This document shows positions 62,568 through 64,000 of a stretch of 64,000 nucleotides of DNA, in pieces (position 1 is the stretch's first letter; each line of letters opens with the position of its first letter). A program made the translations under genes and the position numbers. Source of the stretch: Elusimicrobiota bacterium (GTDB taxonomy: Bacteria; Elusimicrobiota; Elusimicrobia; UBA1565); NCBI GenBank assembly GCA_016218495.1, contig JACRDU010000009.1:1-64000 (forward strand), written 5' to 3'. Under the pieces are notes generated by a model that saw nothing but the letters and a program-made list of their open reading frames with translations, had not been told where the DNA came from and did not search any database.

Positions 62568-63483
62568 CGGCCGCCGCCGCGCGGCCAAGATAGACCTCAA
62601 GCTCGGCTACGCCTGCGACCATCAGTGCCTCTTCTGCGTGCAGGGAGACCTGCGCCGGCGCTTCCCCGAGCCCCGCTCCGCCCCCGACCTGATCGCAGCG
62701 ATGCGGGCGGGCCGGGCGAAGGCCGACTCCATCGTCTTCACCGGAGGGGAGCCCACCGTCTATCCCTACCTGCCCGAGCTGGTGCGCTACGCCCGGCTGC
62801 TCGGCTACTCGCGCGTGCAGATCCAGTCCAACGGCCGGCGGTTCAGCGAGCGCCCGTTCGCGGCCGCGCTGGTGGAGGCGGGGGCCACCGAGTTCGCCCT
62901 GTCGCTGCACGGCTCCACGCCCTCCGTCCACGACGGGCTGACCGACGTGCCCGGCAGCTTCGAGCGGACCTGGGCGGGCATCACCGGCCTGCTCGGCATG
63001 GGGCAGCGCGTGATGACCAACAGCGTGGTCACGCGCGGGAACGCCGGCGACCTCCCGGCGCTCGCCGCGCTCCTGGCCGGCGCCGGGGTGCGGCATATCC
63101 AGTTCGCCTTCGTCCATATCGTCGGCAAGGCCGCCGAGAACGCCGCCCTCATCGTGCCGCGCAAGGCCGCGGCGGTGCCCTTCATCCTGCGTGCGGTGGA
63201 TGCGGGGCGGGCCCTGGGAGCCCGGGTCATGACCGAGGCCGTCCCGCTCTGCCTGCTCAAGGGCTACGAGGACTGCGCGGCCGAGACGGAGATGCCCGTG
63301 ATGACCATCCATCACGCCGACGGCACGGTCTGCGAGGACTTCACGCGCGAGCGCCTCGAGGTCCAGAAGCGCAAGGGGCCGGCCTGCGGCGGCTGCGTGC
63401 ACGACCCGGTCTGCGAAGGGCCTTGGCACGAGTACCCCGAGCTCTTCGGCTGGGGCGAGTTCGTCCCGGTGCCCGCGCCATGA
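62497..63483 (+). CDS. Radical SAM protein of the Hxs cluster (4), starting inside the precursor repeat
   Basis: A 328-residue radical SAM enzyme with CDHQCLFC near residue 40, FTGGEPTVYP, LSLHGSTPSVHDGL, VPLCLLKGYED and CGGCVHDPVCEGPWHEY (CX2CX5C). The only ATG in frame is at 62497, inside the HGS repeat of hxsA, because a TGA at 62473-62475 closes the frame upstream. The first 24 residues (a TAR/TVP repeat) are therefore by-products of the repeat read in another frame. Conserved sequence starts only after hxsA ends, so a non-standard start or frameshifting from hxsA is possible. Confidence 0.78.
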   Translation: MDPTARTARTAPTVPTVPTAAGPDGRRRAAKIDLKLGYACDHQCLFCVQGDLRRRFPEPRSAPDLIAAMRAGRAKADSIVFTGGEPTVYPYLPELVRYARLLGYSRVQIQSNGRRFSERPFAAALVEAGATEFALSLHGSTPSVHDGLTDVPGSFERTWAGITGLLGMGQRVMTNSVVTRGNAGDLPALAALLAGAGVRHIQFAFVHIVGKAAENAALIVPRKAAAVPFILRAVDAGRALGARVMTEAVPLCLLKGYEDCAAETEMPVMTIHHADGTVCEDFTRERLEVQKRKGPACGGCVHDPVCEGPWHEYPELFGWGEFVPVPAP

Positions 63484-64000
63484 AGAAGTTTGTGGCCTTC
63501 ACCGGCTACGCCTGCAACAACCGCTGCGGGTTCTGCGTCCACCTGCGGCGCCGCGCGCTCCCGCAGCGCACCACCCGCGAGGTCGTCGCCGCGATGGCGA
63601 GCGCCCGCCGCGACGGCTGCGACGCCCTGGAGCTGGTGGGGGGAGAGGTCACCATCCGCCCCGACTTCCTGACCTTGGTCGGGACGGCCCGCGCGCTGGG
63701 GTTCCCACGCGTGGCGCTGGCCAGCAACGGGCGCATGTTCTCCCGGCCGGGCTTCGCGCGGGCGGCGGTGGCGGCCGGCCTGACCGACGTGATGCTGTCG
63801 CTGCACGGGGACGGGGCGGAGCTCCACGACGGGCTCACCGGAGCGGCGGGCAACTTCAAGGAGCTCATCGCGGGGCTCGCCGCGCTCAAGGCGGCGGGCG
63901 TGGGGCGCCTGTCGGTCAACAGCACTGTGGTCCGGCGCAACGTCAGGGCGCTGCCGGCCCTGGCCTACCTGCTCGTCGCCCTCGAGGTGCGCTCGGCCGA
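63480..64000 (+). CDS. Radical SAM protein of the Hxs cluster (5), cut by the window end
   Basis: At least 173 residues of a radical SAM enzyme, start ATG 63480 (ATGA overlap), running off the right edge. CNNRCGFC is near residue 12. The SAM-binding GGE motif reads VGGEVTIRPD, with V where P is usual. LSLHGDGAELHDGLTG closely matches LSLHGSTPSVHDGLTD of the preceding gene, so the two are paralogs. The C-terminal cluster region is not visible. The cluster clearly continues beyond the window. Confidence 0.78.
   Translation, partial: MKKFVAFTGYACNNRCGFCVHLRRRALPQRTTREVVAAMASARRDGCDALELVGGEVTIRPDFLTLVGTARALGFPRVALASNGRMFSRPGFARAAVAAGLTDVMLSLHGDGAELHDGLTGAAGNFKELIAGLAALKAAGVGRLSVNSTVVRRNVRALPALAYLLVALEVRSA

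Overview
The window is very GC-rich, tightly packed DNA from an anaerobic or microaerobic, Gram-negative-type bacterium with a strongly respiratory genome. Genes are joined by ATGA, GTGA and TGATG overlaps into long operons. Six proteins together carry 56 CXXCH c-heme sites, and outer-membrane barrels, a Tat component, a sigma-54 circuit and a pyruvate:ferredoxin oxidoreductase are present. The predicted surface protein at 50402 has a start and 'GNVGIGT' repeats that I associate with Elusimicrobiota. A free-living Elusimicrobiota member is therefore my best guess, but this rests on recall and is not proven by the sequence.

Region 1 (1-7120) is an electron conduit: a decaheme MtrA/PioA-type cytochrome, its MtrB/PioB barrel, a CbcL-like 11-heme/cytochrome b fusion and a NapC/NirT-type 13-heme (possibly 15-heme) protein. 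Region 2 (7117-10690) is a lower-GC insert: an AAA/DUF4143 ATPase, a secreted unknown protein behind a poly-G promoter, and three tandem stand-alone FliG-C-like mini-proteins. Region 3 (10742-13400) is a bc-type complex in which a nonaheme cytochrome stands where cytochrome c1 would be. It is followed by nifJ and a dihydroorotate-dehydrogenase-like gene.

Region 4 (17977-30776) is regulation and cofactor supply: an NtrC/NtrB-like pair, a divergent RpoN-like sigma-54 with its own -24/-12 promoter, a CBS protein, a CoA-transferase/GNAT fusion, a sensor kinase, YwiC-like, mobA, moaA, a tyrosine phenol-lyase, a DtxR-like protein lacking a DNA-binding domain, an Rrf2 regulator and tatA. I find six TGGC-N7-NTGC sigma-54-type promoters in the window, mostly ahead of respiratory or regulatory units.

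Region 5 (30883-49532) looks like one operon joining an outer-membrane porin, a NapA-like Tat-exported molybdoenzyme, NapG/NapH/NapF/YHS iron-sulfur modules and a complete alternative complex III (actABCDEF). ActA carries an extra monoheme domain and ActE has seven tandem cytochrome c domains. The arrangement suggests direct wiring between quinone, alternative complex III and a periplasmic reductase. An FNR-type regulator with all four cluster cysteines follows.

Region 6 (51238 to the window end) is the most novel part. It is a greatly enlarged His-Xaa-Ser (Hxs) peptide-modification cluster with hxsD, hxsB, a (His-Gly-Ser)n precursor (hxsA) and seven further radical SAM genes, giving nine radical SAM domains in eight genes. 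Two are B12-binding-type enzymes and one of these is fused to a second radical SAM enzyme. One gene has an in-frame amber codon inside its cluster motif, and another starts inside the His-Gly-Ser repeat in a different frame.
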